The notes: generated by a model not told the origin, from the letters alone. A stretch of 64,000 bases of DNA from Chrysomallon squamiferum (GCA_012295275.1 CM022679.1:8519669-8583668), one strand, 5' to 3'; positions 30,574 to 42,754 are shown, counted from the first letter of the stretch. Numbers and translations: made by a program.

Positions 30574-33500
30574 ATGAAAATCAATCAAGATTCATTTGTA
30601 TTTGGATCAAAAGTTTTATTGGTGCCCTACAGACATCATCATGTTCTCAAGTATAATTATTATTTTAAATCAACAGTATTAAAGCTTTACATTTATTTGT
30701 CTTTACCTATTACTACAAATAAAAATTTATGTATATGAAAGTTAAGAAAAAAGCTACCACATTTGATTCATTTTATACATATAAAATTATTTTTGATTAA
30801 TTATCATATTAAATGTTATTTATTTCATTTTTTTTTTTTTTTTTTTTTTTTTAATAATTATATAGTATGAAATCATCATATAATATATTTTACCAAATAT
30901 TTACCTGAAGTACACTGGAGTGCAAGATCTGTCTTTATCAATAAACTTATTCGACTATTTCCTGCTTTATGCAATACCTGGTTGCTAACTAATGTAGAAA
31001 AAGAGTGATTTGCTTTCCAGTACATTTTCCAAAATCCTTTACTGAAGTGCTATCAGTAGGTTACAGTAGGTTTCCTCTCTCATGTTTAATATTACAAAAA
31101 ATTCCATCAGCACCTGTTAAAAATAGTATTTTCATTAATACTTGTCATTACAGGTATCACATGTGGATGCAGTCAAAAGAACTCCAGGTACTGACAGCAT
31201 CTGAACCTCTCTCCCTGGATGAAGAATATGACATGCAGAGAAAATGGCAGGAAGATGAGGACAGTGAGTTGTGATTTAGTTATTAATTGAAGATGTTGAA
31301 AAATGAGATAAAAAAAAATAATAATAATAATAATAAAAATAAATATTGTAGTATCTGTTATCCAAAACAGCTCTGAAATCTGAAACATTTTTCTTTTTTC
31401 TGATTTTTTTAAAGATGCTTTAGGGTACTCGATATACAAAATTATTTTTAAAAAAAAAAGATTATGTAAAAATACCTGCAAACTATCAATGTACAGTCCA
31501 TGAAATATAACTGGGTTTCATACTCAGCGATAAAAGTTAGTTTTCTTATTTATCAAAATGCAAATATTTCTAAAATCTGCAATATTTTCAGTTCCAAATA
31601 TTTCAGATTAGGGTTTACATTTTGATGTCATTTATTTTACTTTTAAGTATAATAATGATAAATTCGATCTTTCCTGAAATGGTGGATCCATTCAAAAGCA
31701 AACAATCTGTTATGAATTATAATATTAGATATTAAAGGGTTTTCATTGCTTCATTTTTTAAGTGCCTTTTTTCTCGGTATTATCAATAAGATGCTTGGTT
31801 TCTTAAGTTACTTATTATCTTAAAAAGACCAATACCATTTCTTATATTAATCCAACAGCCATTTGTATCATTGATTTAAAATGTTGTTTGATCAAAATTA
31901 ATTTTTTTCAGAGTGTACATTCATAATTTTGGACTTGCAAAAGTACAGTAATGGACAAAATCAACAAGAACAAAATGAAATAGGTTAGTTAATATTAAGT
32001 GTTTAAACAACTAACATTAATTTCCTTTCCATTTGGGACAGAACAGTACATTGTACTACTTTATGTCAAAATGTAAAGTCACTGTTTTATTTTTAATTTT
32101 TTAATTTTATAATTGGAAACACTATTTTCTCTTAAATATTAAAACATTTTTGGAAATCTTAATACCTCATGCTTCACATTTTAGATGCTATGATTGGGGA
32201 TGTGAACTTGTTTCTCAATGATGATTCAAACAAAAATCAGCAGAAATTGAAATAATGATTGCAGGTGAAGTTGATTCATGTTATAATTAAAATTGTATAC
32301 CAAGAATGATACCAGAACAATATTTTTTCTGATATCTTTCCACATTGTTGTTGTTGTGGGGTTTTTTGATGTTGTTTGTTGTTGTTGTTATGGTTGTTGT
32401 CCAGTCATAATTAATAATGAAGTATTACAACAAAACAGTAGTTTTAAAAGATCTGGGCAATAGCTCTTTTTCTGAGATTGCTCTACTGTTCCTTCTAGTT
32501 GCAACAAAAAATTTGAGATATTAATCTTTCATGTGTTAAAATGATATCACTACTTCTGATTTTATTTAACTGTGATGAATGATGTCATATCAGAATGATA
32601 AAATAATAATCTGATATTATAAAGAATTCTGTTATACCAGTTATTCATCTCACTAATTATTTAAAAAAAAAAAAAAAAAAAAAAAATTTCAAAGAAATTA
32701 TATTAACATGTGCAGGTTTTAAAATATTTCATCAGTACGAAAAACTTTCTTTTCAGAAAAGGAATATCGTGGTAAAGGTTTTGGTAAAGAAGCATTACTC
32801 TCCATGATAAGATATGGTAATTATCAAATAGTTAATTCTGATTCATTATTTCATTAATCAGGGTGATTACTATTTTCACAAAAACAACAGTTGCATGTTT
32901 GTAAGAGACTTAAAACCTTCTAACACAACCATCCAGTATTGCTGTTTGCTTTCACAACCATTGCTCAGTGATGTGAATGCAGATAAAATATTTTTATGGT
33001 CCAAAGCTTGAAAAATAAGGTTTTTGTTCAGTTTGTTTAGAAATTTAGTTTCTATCTTTCCTTGAATTTTTTAAAGAAAGGTTTTTCATTAAAATAAATT
33101 ATATGTCAGAATTTAAAGAATATTTATTTTATATTTTTTAAGGTGAAGAGGTTCTACACTTAAACAAAATTACAGCAAAAATAGGATATGACAACACACC
33201 TAGTATCTGCTTGTTTAATAAGTTTGGTTTTCAGGAGGTTTGTATCAACTCATTTTTTTTTAATCTGTTATTTTAAAAATAAAATTCAAGAATTGTTTCA
33301 CATCCAAAGGTATATTTTTGTAATTGTTTTTTTAACATGCAGCTAATCACATTTTAGGATAATTTTATCAAAGACTATTATCAAATATCAAATAGATTTA
33401 TTATTTAGAACAGATTAAATTATAATCTAGAATTTATTAAAAATATTTTCTTAAATTCAGGTTTCCAGGAGTGACATTTTTCAAGAGGTGACGCTTGAAT

Positions 33501-33586
33501 TGATTATAACTGAAGACATACAAGATATTATTATAAAAAATACTCCACATTTTAAGATCACAAATCTACTTGAAAAAGAAAGATAA
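30574..33586 (+). CDS. NAT9: N-acetyltransferase 9 (GNAT family), frame broken by one base in exon 4
   Basis: Seven coding exons: 30574-30650, 31154-31263, 31912-31983, 32185-32264, 32757-32816, 33143-33237 and 33461-33586. Family marks are VLLVPYRHHHVLKYHMWM, the SLDEEYDMQRKW block, KCTFIILD, IGDVNLFLND, the acetyl-CoA-binding loop YRGKGFGKEAL (R/Q-x-x-G-x-G/A), KITAKIGYDNTPSICLF and FQEV. NAT9 is a GNAT enzyme reported in flies to stabilise microtubules. Exon 4 is 80 bases; the flanking phases need 81. Its first part reads to DDSNKNQ, but the family block EIEIMIAE before the acetyl-CoA loop is in the next frame, and the literal frame hits TAA at 32251-32253. The shift falls at or near the five-A run at 32231-32235. 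With one extra base the protein would be about 206 residues (human 207). An assembly or sequencing indel is the likeliest cause. Confidence 0.92.
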
Positions 33587-33697
33587 AGATATAACTCGAC
33601 TTTCCTGCAAGGAAAATTAACTGGTCAAATGCATATTAACAGCAACACTGTGGAAAAAAAAAAAAAAAAAGGGGTGTATAAATAACAATTACTTTAA

Positions 33698-33953
33698 TTA
33701 GTCACAAACCAAAACATATGAATCATCACAGAGAATGTGCTGTTTTGTAGTTTGAGTGCTGACATGAAGCACAGAGTCACAAGATTGGCACCTCTTGGCT
33801 TGCCCACTGCCAAGTTCCAAATGAATGGTTTCTCCTAAAAGGAAGAAATGTTTTACTGCCAATAAATAGCAGTCAAAGCCAACTATTACTGTGTTTTTCA
33901 AGTATTTGTAAAACCCATTCAGGAAGCGATTACTTACCATATAAATGTTCATA
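33698..33953 (-). CDS. Last two exons of an unrecognised minus-strand gene, including a 16-base microexon
   Basis: A terminal exon at 33834-33698 encodes a segment with ETIHLELGSGQAKRC, QSCDSVLHV and a final VLVCD-stop. It is preceded by a good acceptor (TTTTAG). At 33953-33938 a 16-base microexon lies between CCCCTCGCAG and GTAAGTAATC; its phase fits exactly and adds YEHLYG across the junction. The intron between them is 103 bases. The protein segment has a Cys-x-x-Cys pair and looks like real coding sequence, but I cannot place the family. No convincing upstream exon was found between 34.0 and 36.2 kb. The stop codon is 112 bases from the NAT9 stop, tail-to-tail. Confidence 0.5.
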
Positions 33954-36270
33954 CTGCGAGGGGAAAAGAAACAACATAAACCATTGTGATTATGTAATAA
34001 TATTACATTTATCAGAATACTTTTAAGTACAACATAATAAGTTACAAAACTGACAACATTTAATAAAACATATGAATTCAATTAGAAATGCATGTGACAA
34101 GAAACTGAAATATAAAAAAATGCATAGATAAAATGGTAATAATAATAGTAAAATTTGAATAAAAATGGTAATAAATACCCTAACAACCTAAGACTTTGCT
34201 AAAATATCAATTCACTAACCAATTCTAATAGAAAATATATCTTTCTACAAAATAACTGATCATCACAATGTATAATACGTGAGCCATGATTACAATTTTT
34301 AAAACACAAAATGTTTATATAAACAATATATGTTCCTAGTTTAATTATTATAACTTTAAAACCCCATATGAAAACATTAACAATTTATAATATTAATGAT
34401 ACCCAAGCTTTCGTGCTCCATTAATGTTCTTTGAATTAGGTTCTTAAACATCTTGACACATATTTTTCATTTTAAAACTTTTAAGTGGTGAACAGTAATG
34501 AATGAACATGAAATTGCATATACTTCAGTTTCATGATTTGGATTATAAATTAAATACCAGTTTAAAAACCTGTCTAAAAAAACAACAATATTATGGATTA
34601 TAAATGTTAGACAAAGGTTTTGAGAATCCATATACATCTAGGATAATAATTCAATAATGTAAAAACACCCCACAAAAAAAAAACAACAACACTTTAATTT
34701 ATTACAAAGGTAAGGCAGTTTAACATAACACAAAGATACTGGGGGAAAAAAAAACAACACTGGGTGTAAAAATCCATTTATATACAATTAGTAATTTCAA
34801 AATGCTGTACAATTACAATTATTAAACTTTTAGGTCCTGTTTAAAATGATAATATAAAACAATAATGGTCTAACAAAATGTATTGGTTTTCGTAACAGTA
34901 AAGTTAATTTTGTTTTCACTGGCATCTAAATAATTGTTTTCAGTGGTCAACAGATATTTGTCTTATTTTATTTTTACCTTTAGTTATTATTTTTTATTAT
35001 TAGTTATATGTGTGTGTGTGTGTGTGTGTGTTCATTTTTTTGTTTTTGTTACATGAATATATTATTCGAGCCAGAAATTTGGACATGGTTATAAATACAA
35101 GTACTGCAAAACTTACTTCTATTTAAAAAGCATTTTAGTTATGATTAAACTGAGCAGATATTATATCAGGTTTTTTCGACTAGAAATTTATTCTAGATTA
35201 TCATAATTTTTATTCACTTATCTTTAAGTATTCTCTAAGAAGTTATCAACAGCCATATGCACATGTAATATACCCATAAAAGTTATCACAAATAAGCAAA
35301 TATCAAACTACATTAGAATTTATATGCTACAATATTCAAAGTTAAAAACATTTAATCCAAAAGTTATAAAATGTAAGAATATTATGAAATATTCAACTTC
35401 ATTTAATAAATGGCTAGAATATAAATAACTGAATAATCTAAAATGTAACTAAATTTTATTGTTCAATGCCCTATTAACAATATTATTTGTAACATTTAAA
35501 GGCATTATCAGCAAATAACCATTATTTATTTTCCACACAATTCACAGAAGCAGTTACAGTTTAAAAGCAGACTGGGAAGTTTAAAGCACCATCTTATTAT
35601 TGCGTATAAATTATAAATGTAATAAAGACATGAATAGCTAATGACAATTTTGCTTATGATATATTCCATTAACAGTTTGAGTACAGTCATATGTGAAACT
35701 GTGCTGAAAAGCAGTTGCTATTTAAGAATATATCAGAAGGGTGAAAGCACCAAATTGTCTTTAAAATTTAGTTTTTTGTTTACTTATCTTGGGGTTGCTT
35801 CTGGGGTATCTTAAGACAGGTAATGCTGAAATAAATTTTGAATCTGTTATTTTAGGTAATTTTAAATAGAATGATCTGTAAATTATAATAGTATTACAAA
35901 GAAAATTTATGCAACAACAAAATACAGCCCTATTCAAATACTGGATATGACAATAAACATAAATGGATATGTGTCATATCATTTTTGTTAATTTTACACT
36001 ATATATTAATGATCTGTATGAGCAAAACAAAGTTGTTATAACATGTACATAATTTGGTGACCTTGATTAAAGAGGTATGTTAAAGATTTCATTTTAACCT
36101 AATAAAAATGTTAATAATGCTCCCAATATTAGTAACAGCAGTCAGACAGTGTGAAGTTTTGCAGAAATGTTTAAAGCTTGTTTTTGTATCTAGCAACATA
36201 TTTGGTACATTTATTTCACTTGTTTACCGGTATCTATAAACATATAAATAATTTTACAAAATTCCCATGA
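33954..36270. other. AT-rich non-coding interval
   Basis: 2.3 kb with no open frame of note on either strand; it holds a (TG)n run at 35010-35031. It may be the 3' UTR of the tetraspan gene to the right or an intron of the gene ending at 33698. A 26-base GT/AG-flanked candidate near 34411-34436 does not fit the phase. Confidence 0.6.
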
Positions 36271-38673
36271 TTACAAAAGTAAAGAAAACAAAGGTGGCTG
36301 TTTTGGGCCATCTTGTGGTGACTGCCTCCGACGTTGTTGTGGTTGTTGTTCTTGTTGTTCTCCACACTGATCTGTTTGCACATCTGAATCTTCTCCACCA
36401 ATCAGAGATGGTCTTTGCTGTGCAGGTACACTTGGTTCTCCTGCAACTCTGTTGTGAGAAACTGAGACATTGTCTGATACAAGATGTAAATTATTAACAC
36501 TTGATAAAACAGAAGTTTGCGGGACACTAGTGTCAGGGGTTGAAGCAGGTGGGGAAAACATTGACAAGTCTGAAGAGAATGGTTGGTGATATCGTGGATG
36601 AAGACTAGTTATAGGTCTAGCAGATCCACTTGATGATGTCGGTACAGATGACCTTGATCTAAATGATGCTGGGGCAATGAAAATGGGTGGATTGGGTCTA
36701 GCTTGTGACACCACTTTGGATTTCGCTTCAACTGTGTTAGTCTGCTTTTTAAATGAGTTTTCAGAACCAGTAGTTATAACACTGCCATCCTTGATAGGGC
36801 TATGTTTTGAGTCTGTTGAAAGAATTGTATTTTTGTTGACTGGTGAAGGAAGTAAAAATTCTTTCCATGATGACTGTGTCTCCATTTTTTGTGAGATATT
36901 TGAATTCACCTCATATGATTTAACTGGCATGATGCTGGTTGTATATTTTGGTCTTGCCCCACCAAAACCATTTGACATACTGGTCATGTTGTGTGGTTCT
37001 TTATCTGATGGTTTTGAAAGATTTCGTCCTTCATATGGGTGAAAGGCTGAAGCAGATGATCCAAATTTTAAAGGCATCAGTGGAGAAACATTTAAATCTT
37101 TAGAATTGATTTCAGTATCAACAAAATCAATATGGTCAGATACACTGAAGGACGGAACTGAAGTATGATTCCCTCCAACATTTGGTGATACCAAACATTT
37201 CATGTCTTGGCCAGAACTAGTATCAACTACATTTTCCAAAGACATATTATCCTTATATAGTTTACCTGAATCTTCTTTCACTTCGGTATCTTGGCGCCCT
37301 TCAGGTTCAAGTCTTAGATGAAAGGCTGGAGACTCAAAGTTCTGTAACATGTTCACTTTGTCTCTTCTACATACAGATGGAGGGTTTATAGATAATTTGT
37401 TTATGTTTTCATATTCATTATCATATGTTTCTGTTTGGCTTAATGTAGATGTCAAAGGTAAATTGGATGGCCTTGATGTTGAAGATGTAGAAACAGGAAA
37501 CTGATAGTTGGACAAATTACCACTACCTGCAGTATCAGAACTTCTTCTGTGCTGTGTTTCTTCCATAATTTTCCTACTTTTATCAGTAGATGATTTACTT
37601 CTCTGATTACTGTTGAGATTATCTGAAAACTCATGGTTTGCCAAATACAAGGCACGAACATCTGGATCCAAACTTGGAGGTGTATTTGGAGGCTTAATGT
37701 TTTCAGTCTGTTGATTCTGCCACTGCTGAGCATTATCTGGAGGAATGTTAGGAGGTAAAACATCAACTCTTTCAGATGGTGGTTCATAAGGTGGCAATTC
37801 TTCTTCATCAAAGGCAGTGGGCAATAAATCCTCTTGATAATTTTCAGAACATTCCCTACTTTGTACCTGCTGTCGATGCTGAAGGAGATTATCATTGGCA
37901 ATATTTTCATATTCAATTGCAGACCTGGCAGTGTGATAATTACATCGCCTGTTTCCTCTGGAGGAAGCAGATTGTTCATGTTTTCTCCTGTGTCTGTGAG
38001 AATGATACGATCCATCACTTCCACGTCGATCTCCTCTTGATGTTTCCCTCCTGTTAGAAGTACTGGCTTTTTTAGATCTTGACGGGCGTCTAGAAGACCT
38101 ATGACATCCAGTAAGTGGAACTCTACTCTCGGAGTTGGACTGACAAACATTCTTACGAAGTGTTCGACCACTGGATTTTTTAACTTTAGTTTCACAAACT
38201 GGCTGATGTCTGTCATACACAATGTATTTCAGACACACTATCAGTGATATAATATTTCCAAGGAAACTCAGAAATGATAAAACCAAAGTTGTTGCATGAA
38301 CCAAAACTGTTGCTGTGTGTCTTTTTGTGTGTGCATAAAATGATAAATTGTAGAAGTTGCTGCTATAATCCAAACCACCAGCTGAAAGAACAATCATTAC
38401 AAAGGACGTCATAATTCCAAAAAGTGAACAGACAAGGTAACTTTTCACACTGCAAGGTGTTTTCAGCTGTGATGCAATAATGGCACATGTTCCTGCTGCA
38501 AACACCATAGTACCTCCCCAAAGACCTGTTGCAACATAATGTCCCCATATTCTCTTGGTGAATGCAACAATTCCCATTACAATGCTTGCCAGTCCGAGAA
38601 GAGCCAGAAATATTCCCAATATTAGTACTTTCACTTGTGGAAACTGCAACTGTAGACGAACGTGTAACGCCAT
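36271..38673 (-). CDS. Intronless tetraspan membrane protein with long disordered tail (ENTREP/FAM189 or CD20-like)
   Basis: One uninterrupted 800-codon frame. Four hydrophobic helices lie at about residues 15-38, 45-68, 76-99 and 122-150. A basic Ser/Arg segment (about 165-245) and a long polar tail rich in Ser, Pro and Gln follow. Residues 293-296 read LPPY inside EEELPPYEPPSE, a WW-domain-binding-type (L/P)PxY motif. Four N-terminal helices with Gly/Trp at the start of the second, followed by a proline-rich tail with PY motifs, match the ENTREP (FAM189) plan, whose human members recruit ITCH/NEDD4-type ligases at endosomes. Sequence identity outside the helices is too low for me to assign it firmly. 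The start is the only ATG ahead of the first helix. It lies head-to-head with PSMD10, 1254 bases apart. The lack of introns is unusual beside its neighbours. Confidence 0.7.
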   Translation of the reverse strand: MALHVRLQLQFPQVKVLILGIFLALLGLASIVMGIVAFTKRIWGHYVATGLWGGTMVFAAGTCAIIASQLKTPCSVKSYLVCSLFGIMTSFVMIVLSAGGLDYSSNFYNLSFYAHTKRHTATVLVHATTLVLSFLSFLGNIISLIVCLKYIVYDRHQPVCETKVKKSSGRTLRKNVCQSNSESRVPLTGCHRSSRRPSRSKKASTSNRRETSRGDRRGSDGSYHSHRHRRKHEQSASSRGNRRCNYHTARSAIEYENIANDNLLQHRQQVQSRECSENYQEDLLPTAFDEEELPPYEPPSERVDVLPPNIPPDNAQQWQNQQTENIKPPNTPPSLDPDVRALYLANHEFSDNLNSNQRSKSSTDKSRKIMEETQHRRSSDTAGSGNLSNYQFPVSTSSTSRPSNLPLTSTLSQTETYDNEYENINKLSINPPSVCRRDKVNMLQNFESPAFHLRLEPEGRQDTEVKEDSGKLYKDNMSLENVVDTSSGQDMKCLVSPNVGGNHTSVPSFSVSDHIDFVDTEINSKDLNVSPLMPLKFGSSASAFHPYEGRNLSKPSDKEPHNMTSMSNGFGGARPKYTTSIMPVKSYEVNSNISQKMETQSSWKEFLLPSPVNKNTILSTDSKHSPIKDGSVITTGSENSFKKQTNTVEAKSKVVSQARPNPPIFIAPASFRSRSSVPTSSSGSARPITSLHPRYHQPFSSDLSMFSPPASTPDTSVPQTSVLSSVNNLHLVSDNVSVSHNRVAGEPSVPAQQRPSLIGGEDSDVQTDQCGEQQEQQPQQRRRQSPQDGPKQPPLFSLLL

Positions 38674-39258
38674 AGTTGTTTTGGTTTTGGTTTATTTACA
38701 TATAAAGAATTACAACTCCCACATCACAACTGGAAATACGAACAAAATGTCCTAATTATGGCCGACATTCAAATGGTAGTGTCTTGTAAGTTATACCATT
38801 AACTTTCAGTACTAACTGCAAAAACGGCACAGTGATATTCATTCTAGCTAAATCAATAGCCTACGTAGTAACAAGAATGTTTTCATAAGATTTTTCTTCT
38901 TTTTCGAGGAATTACATTTTTTATTTTTTTTATTTCTTTAAGCTGTGTACGCCCAGCTACTGTAAATAAGTTAATTTCACCCAGAGTTTCATACTGCTAT
39001 GTCTTCGAAACTTATACAACAGTTAACGCAATTCTCACTGGCCTTCTTCTGTTGAATGATTCAAACTGCTGACTAACAACATTATTTGTCAAAAATTTCA
39101 TCAATTCCACTGAGTTGAATTAAGTACACTAGACTGGTTCCTTTGGTGGTCTATTTCGGGAAGTTGATATGGTTTATAAAAATAGTCATTGTCCGTCTAC
39201 CAACTTCAAACCAGACCTTCTGACAAAACAAATAAAGATGTCTATTTTAATTGTTCCA

Positions 39259-39313
<55 letters not shown>

Positions 39314-39927
39314 TTTCTAATATTTTATAGCTGTCCAAATATTTTTAAAATTATCAATATAAATGTTATTAGGCTGTTGCCACCGCAGCCTTAACTATAA
39401 AACTTTTTATAATTATTTTAATGCAAATGATTCCGACAAATCGCTAAAAATGTATTTGTATTAAAGAGATTAAATTTAAAATATTCACTTTTAATATCGG
39501 GCAAATGTTCAGTTTTAGATATTAATTTGAATGGTTCCTGAATACATTAGCAGTCTACACGTGTGTTTTTTCAGTGTTACTGGGGTAATTTTATGAGCCA
39601 GTGTTGTTTGTTTTTATGTTTTCATTCAGCTATCTGAATTCTATTATACGATTCATGATTGATCATGAAAATTGTATTAGGTAATATATCTGCTTATGTT
39701 CAGTATCAATTAAAATTAATAATAAAAAATAAAACCACACATACACAAATGATAATCATTAATTATATTATATTCTAAACACACACGCACACACTGTGTG
39801 TCTGTGATGTTTTATTTGCTTGGTGCCAGCTCTTTAGTGAAATCTACTGAATAATAATAATAATAACGGAGAGCTGTCGCAGTTTTATAGCCTGTTGATT
39901 AAAGGGACGCTACTCTTCACAAATAAA
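38674..39927. promoter_or_regulatory. Divergent intergenic region, tetraspan gene / PSMD10
   Basis: 1.25 kb between the two start codons, holding both 5' ends and a (TTA)n tract at 39265-39312. No TATA box stood out. Assignment is from gene layout only. Confidence 0.4.
39265..39312. repeat. (TTA)n microsatellite
   Basis: About 16 TTA/ATT units in the divergent region between the tetraspan gene and PSMD10. Confidence 0.93.
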
Positions 39928-40714
39928 ATGGAAGATAACGAAGTCTGCAAGTTAGCTTACGAAGGCAATTTTCCACAACTGAAATTGAAATTACAAGAAA
40001 AGAGAGAACTTTTAACAAAATATGATAATGTATGTTATGTTCCAAAACAAAATAATAAAATATATTAATAATTATTATTATTATTATTTACATTGTTGGT
40101 CAACCGCTTTAAGTTTAAAAAACCCAAAACATTGAACTGTCGTAACGTAAGTTTAAAGTTACATATTTTATGATATTATTAATTATTAGGATATTTAGGA
40201 TATTTATGTTATTAATAATTTATGTTATTAATAATTAATATTATAATATTTATAATTATTGTTTATACCTGCTTTAATGCTTGTATTTTAATTATTTATA
40301 ATGTACTTTTTACACAAAAATAACAAAAGAATCTCTCCAAATTCATTAAAGATGCGATATTACGATGTACATAGCGTGTACTGTAGTATTTTTATCTCGT
40401 TATTTTAAATTTAAGAATTTAGGAGAGAACATTAAGTGTATCTTTCTGTTTATTTTTGAAGAGTCAGCGAATACCTCTACACTGGGCAGTATCTGCTGGT
40501 CACATTGAAATAACAGAGTATCTTTTGAAGTTGGGAACACCAGTTGATGTAAGGGATGAGGTCAGAATTGCAAATTTATATTTCTTTGTTGTTAAATGTT
40601 TATAACTTTATACATTATATCTTTAATTTTAAGTATTCATTTATTGAAACTAGATTGAGGGAAACTTCTTTTATTATTTTTATTTATTTTATTAATAGTA
40701 GTATTAATATTAGT

Positions 40715-40747
<33 letters not shown>

Positions 40748-42754
40748 AATGATTTAGTACATTAAATTTTGATGGATATTAATACTTTTCTGTCTCATTT
40801 AGTTTGCTTCCTATTCAGTTTATGGATGTAAATATGAATTATTTCAGTTTGTCCAGTTTTTTTTTTTTTATATTTATTTATATATTCTGTTCAAATTCTA
40901 GTCAAACTGGACACCATTAATGATTGCTGTATCAGCTGGTAGGGCCGAAATTGTGGCACTGCTTTTGAGTAGAGGTGCACAGGTTAATGCAGTGAACAGG
41001 ACAGGACAGTGTTGTTTGCACTATGCAGCTTCCAAAGATAGATTTCAGGTATGGATCTTTCGAAAATTCAAAAAAGCAAATACATTTCTGTTTATGTCAC
41101 CCAGTTTTGTAGTCATTGTACCTTATGATATGAATGTTATGATACACTGAACTCTTTCAGAGACTTGAATTTATTTTTATTATTATTATTAAACAGTTTT
41201 TGTTTGTTTGTTTATATGGTGTTCTGAAAGAGTTCCTGGTGTTTTGCCTATTCAGGAATAGGAAGGCAGTCCAGCCTGCCCCTTTTTGATGCTGCCCATG
41301 TGTCTGAAATTCAGAAAATGCCCACCTCATTTGCCTAAATTCTCAATAAAATGTGCCAATAATTATTGCAATATTGCCTCAAATCTGTCTATAAGTACTG
41401 TCATCTGCAGGCATCAGTTTGTCAAGCAAACAACAATTTTTAGCACCAATAAACAAATACAAACTGCAATTTTTATTACCACCAAATATTCACAAAAGTT
41501 TAACTATGAGACCTTGTCAATTTTATCTTTTTGAAGACTGATAATATGAAAAAATGCCTGTTTTTCTACCTGTGCCCTTCCTCTTTTTCAGTGTAGGGGA
41601 AATACTATTATTCATTTATTCATTTATTTATTTTTGATATATTACATTACATTATATTTTATTACATTACATTACATTATATTATATTTATTATGTTATA
41701 TTTATCATATTGCATTGTATTCTAATATTAATTATAATTTATTGTTTTGTTTTGTTTCTTAGATAGCTGAAATGCTTATTGATGCAGGTGCAGATTGTTC
41801 GGTGGCTGACTCGATGGGCAGCACTCCAGCACACAGAGCCAGTTCTAAAGGTCACATTCAGATTCTCAAACTACTCATTCAGCAGCAGATTAATGTTGAT
41901 CGTCAAAACTCAGAAGGAAACACACCACTGTAATAATAACTTGAATTTAATAATATTCTTAAGATGATGTTTATAACGGACATTCTTCCTAATTAGCTCT
42001 TAGTTAGTCTCTGATTTCAATTTTAAATTTTATTTATATTTTTTTCTTGTTTGTGTTATTTATTTATCTGTAATTTGGTGCTTATCTATGTACACATACA
42101 CACACATACATATATGTATAAATATATGTATGAGTATGTCTATATATATGTGTCTGTATGTGTGTGTATGTGCTGATAAAATATGATTTCAGATTCTAAT
42201 TGAATGGTTTTAATTAACTTGATTATCTGTTTTTAAAAAAATTATCTAATATCTTTATCTTATAAATCTTTACTTTTCTACATTGAAAAATTTATTAAAA
42301 ACTATGTTTCATTTTAGTAAAATGGAAATGCACAAGACTAAGTGAAGACTATATCATTTTTATTAGCTTGGATTATTTTGAATAATTATATAATAACTAG
42401 TATATAAATTGTTTATTTTTTTTTATTTGTTAAAGACATCTTGCTTGTGAAGAAGATCGTGTAGCAGCAGGCAAACTATTGGTTGAAAATGGTGCCAGTT
42501 TGGACATTCAAAACAAGGTAAAAAAATTGTTTTTTTAAATATAAAGTTTAAAAAACTTTAAATCCCAGTAATAACAGTTCAAATGAGGTGCTAAATTTAG
42601 TTTTAAAGATAAATAAATGAATGCCATTCTGCCCTCTTTCTGACATATTTATATATTTCTAAAACTGGTTCTTTAGGAACAGAAGACACCATTAAATCTT
42701 GCAGGCCCTGGAATGCAGCGTTCACTGAAACATGTTGCTTCACTTGATAGATGA
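39928..42754 (+). CDS. PSMD10: 26S proteasome regulatory subunit 10 (gankyrin), ankyrin-repeat protein
   Basis: Six exons: 39928-40029, 40462-40560, 40902-41048, 41763-41929, 42436-42517 and 42677-42754. They join in phase to 224 residues (human 226). Ankyrin repeats follow each other at about 33-residue spacing: RIPLHWAVSAGHIEITEYLL, WTPLMIAVSAGRAEIVALLL, GQCCLHYAASKDRFQIAEML, GSTPAHRASSKGHIQILKLL, GNTPLHLACEEDRVAAGKLL and a final KTPLNLA cap. Gankyrin is a chaperone for 19S base assembly that binds the ATPase Rpt3 (PSMC4) and is released from mature proteasomes. The start is the first ATG and gives the family's usual N-terminus (CKLAYEG). After the stop, a donor at 42773 (CTG/GTAAGA) and an acceptor ending at 43260 suggest a 3'-UTR intron; a later AATAAA lies at 43377-43382. 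Confidence 0.95.
41217..41600. other. Compositionally distinct insert-like stretch in a PSMD10 intron
   Basis: Between 41217 and 41600 the intron is less AT-rich than its surroundings (for example AAGGCAGTCCAGCCTGCCCC) and has no splice-supported coding frame. It may be a degraded repeat. I could not find a second copy in the window. Confidence 0.3.

Noticed and set aside
34411-34436. Possible minus-strand exon reading INGARKLG-like sequence
   Set aside because: The only stop-free frames end in a phase that does not fit the microexon at 33938-33953, and the donor is weak.
36267-38057. Plus-strand frames over the tetraspan gene
   Set aside because: Antisense shadows of the 800-codon minus-strand frame, with no domain or initiation context.
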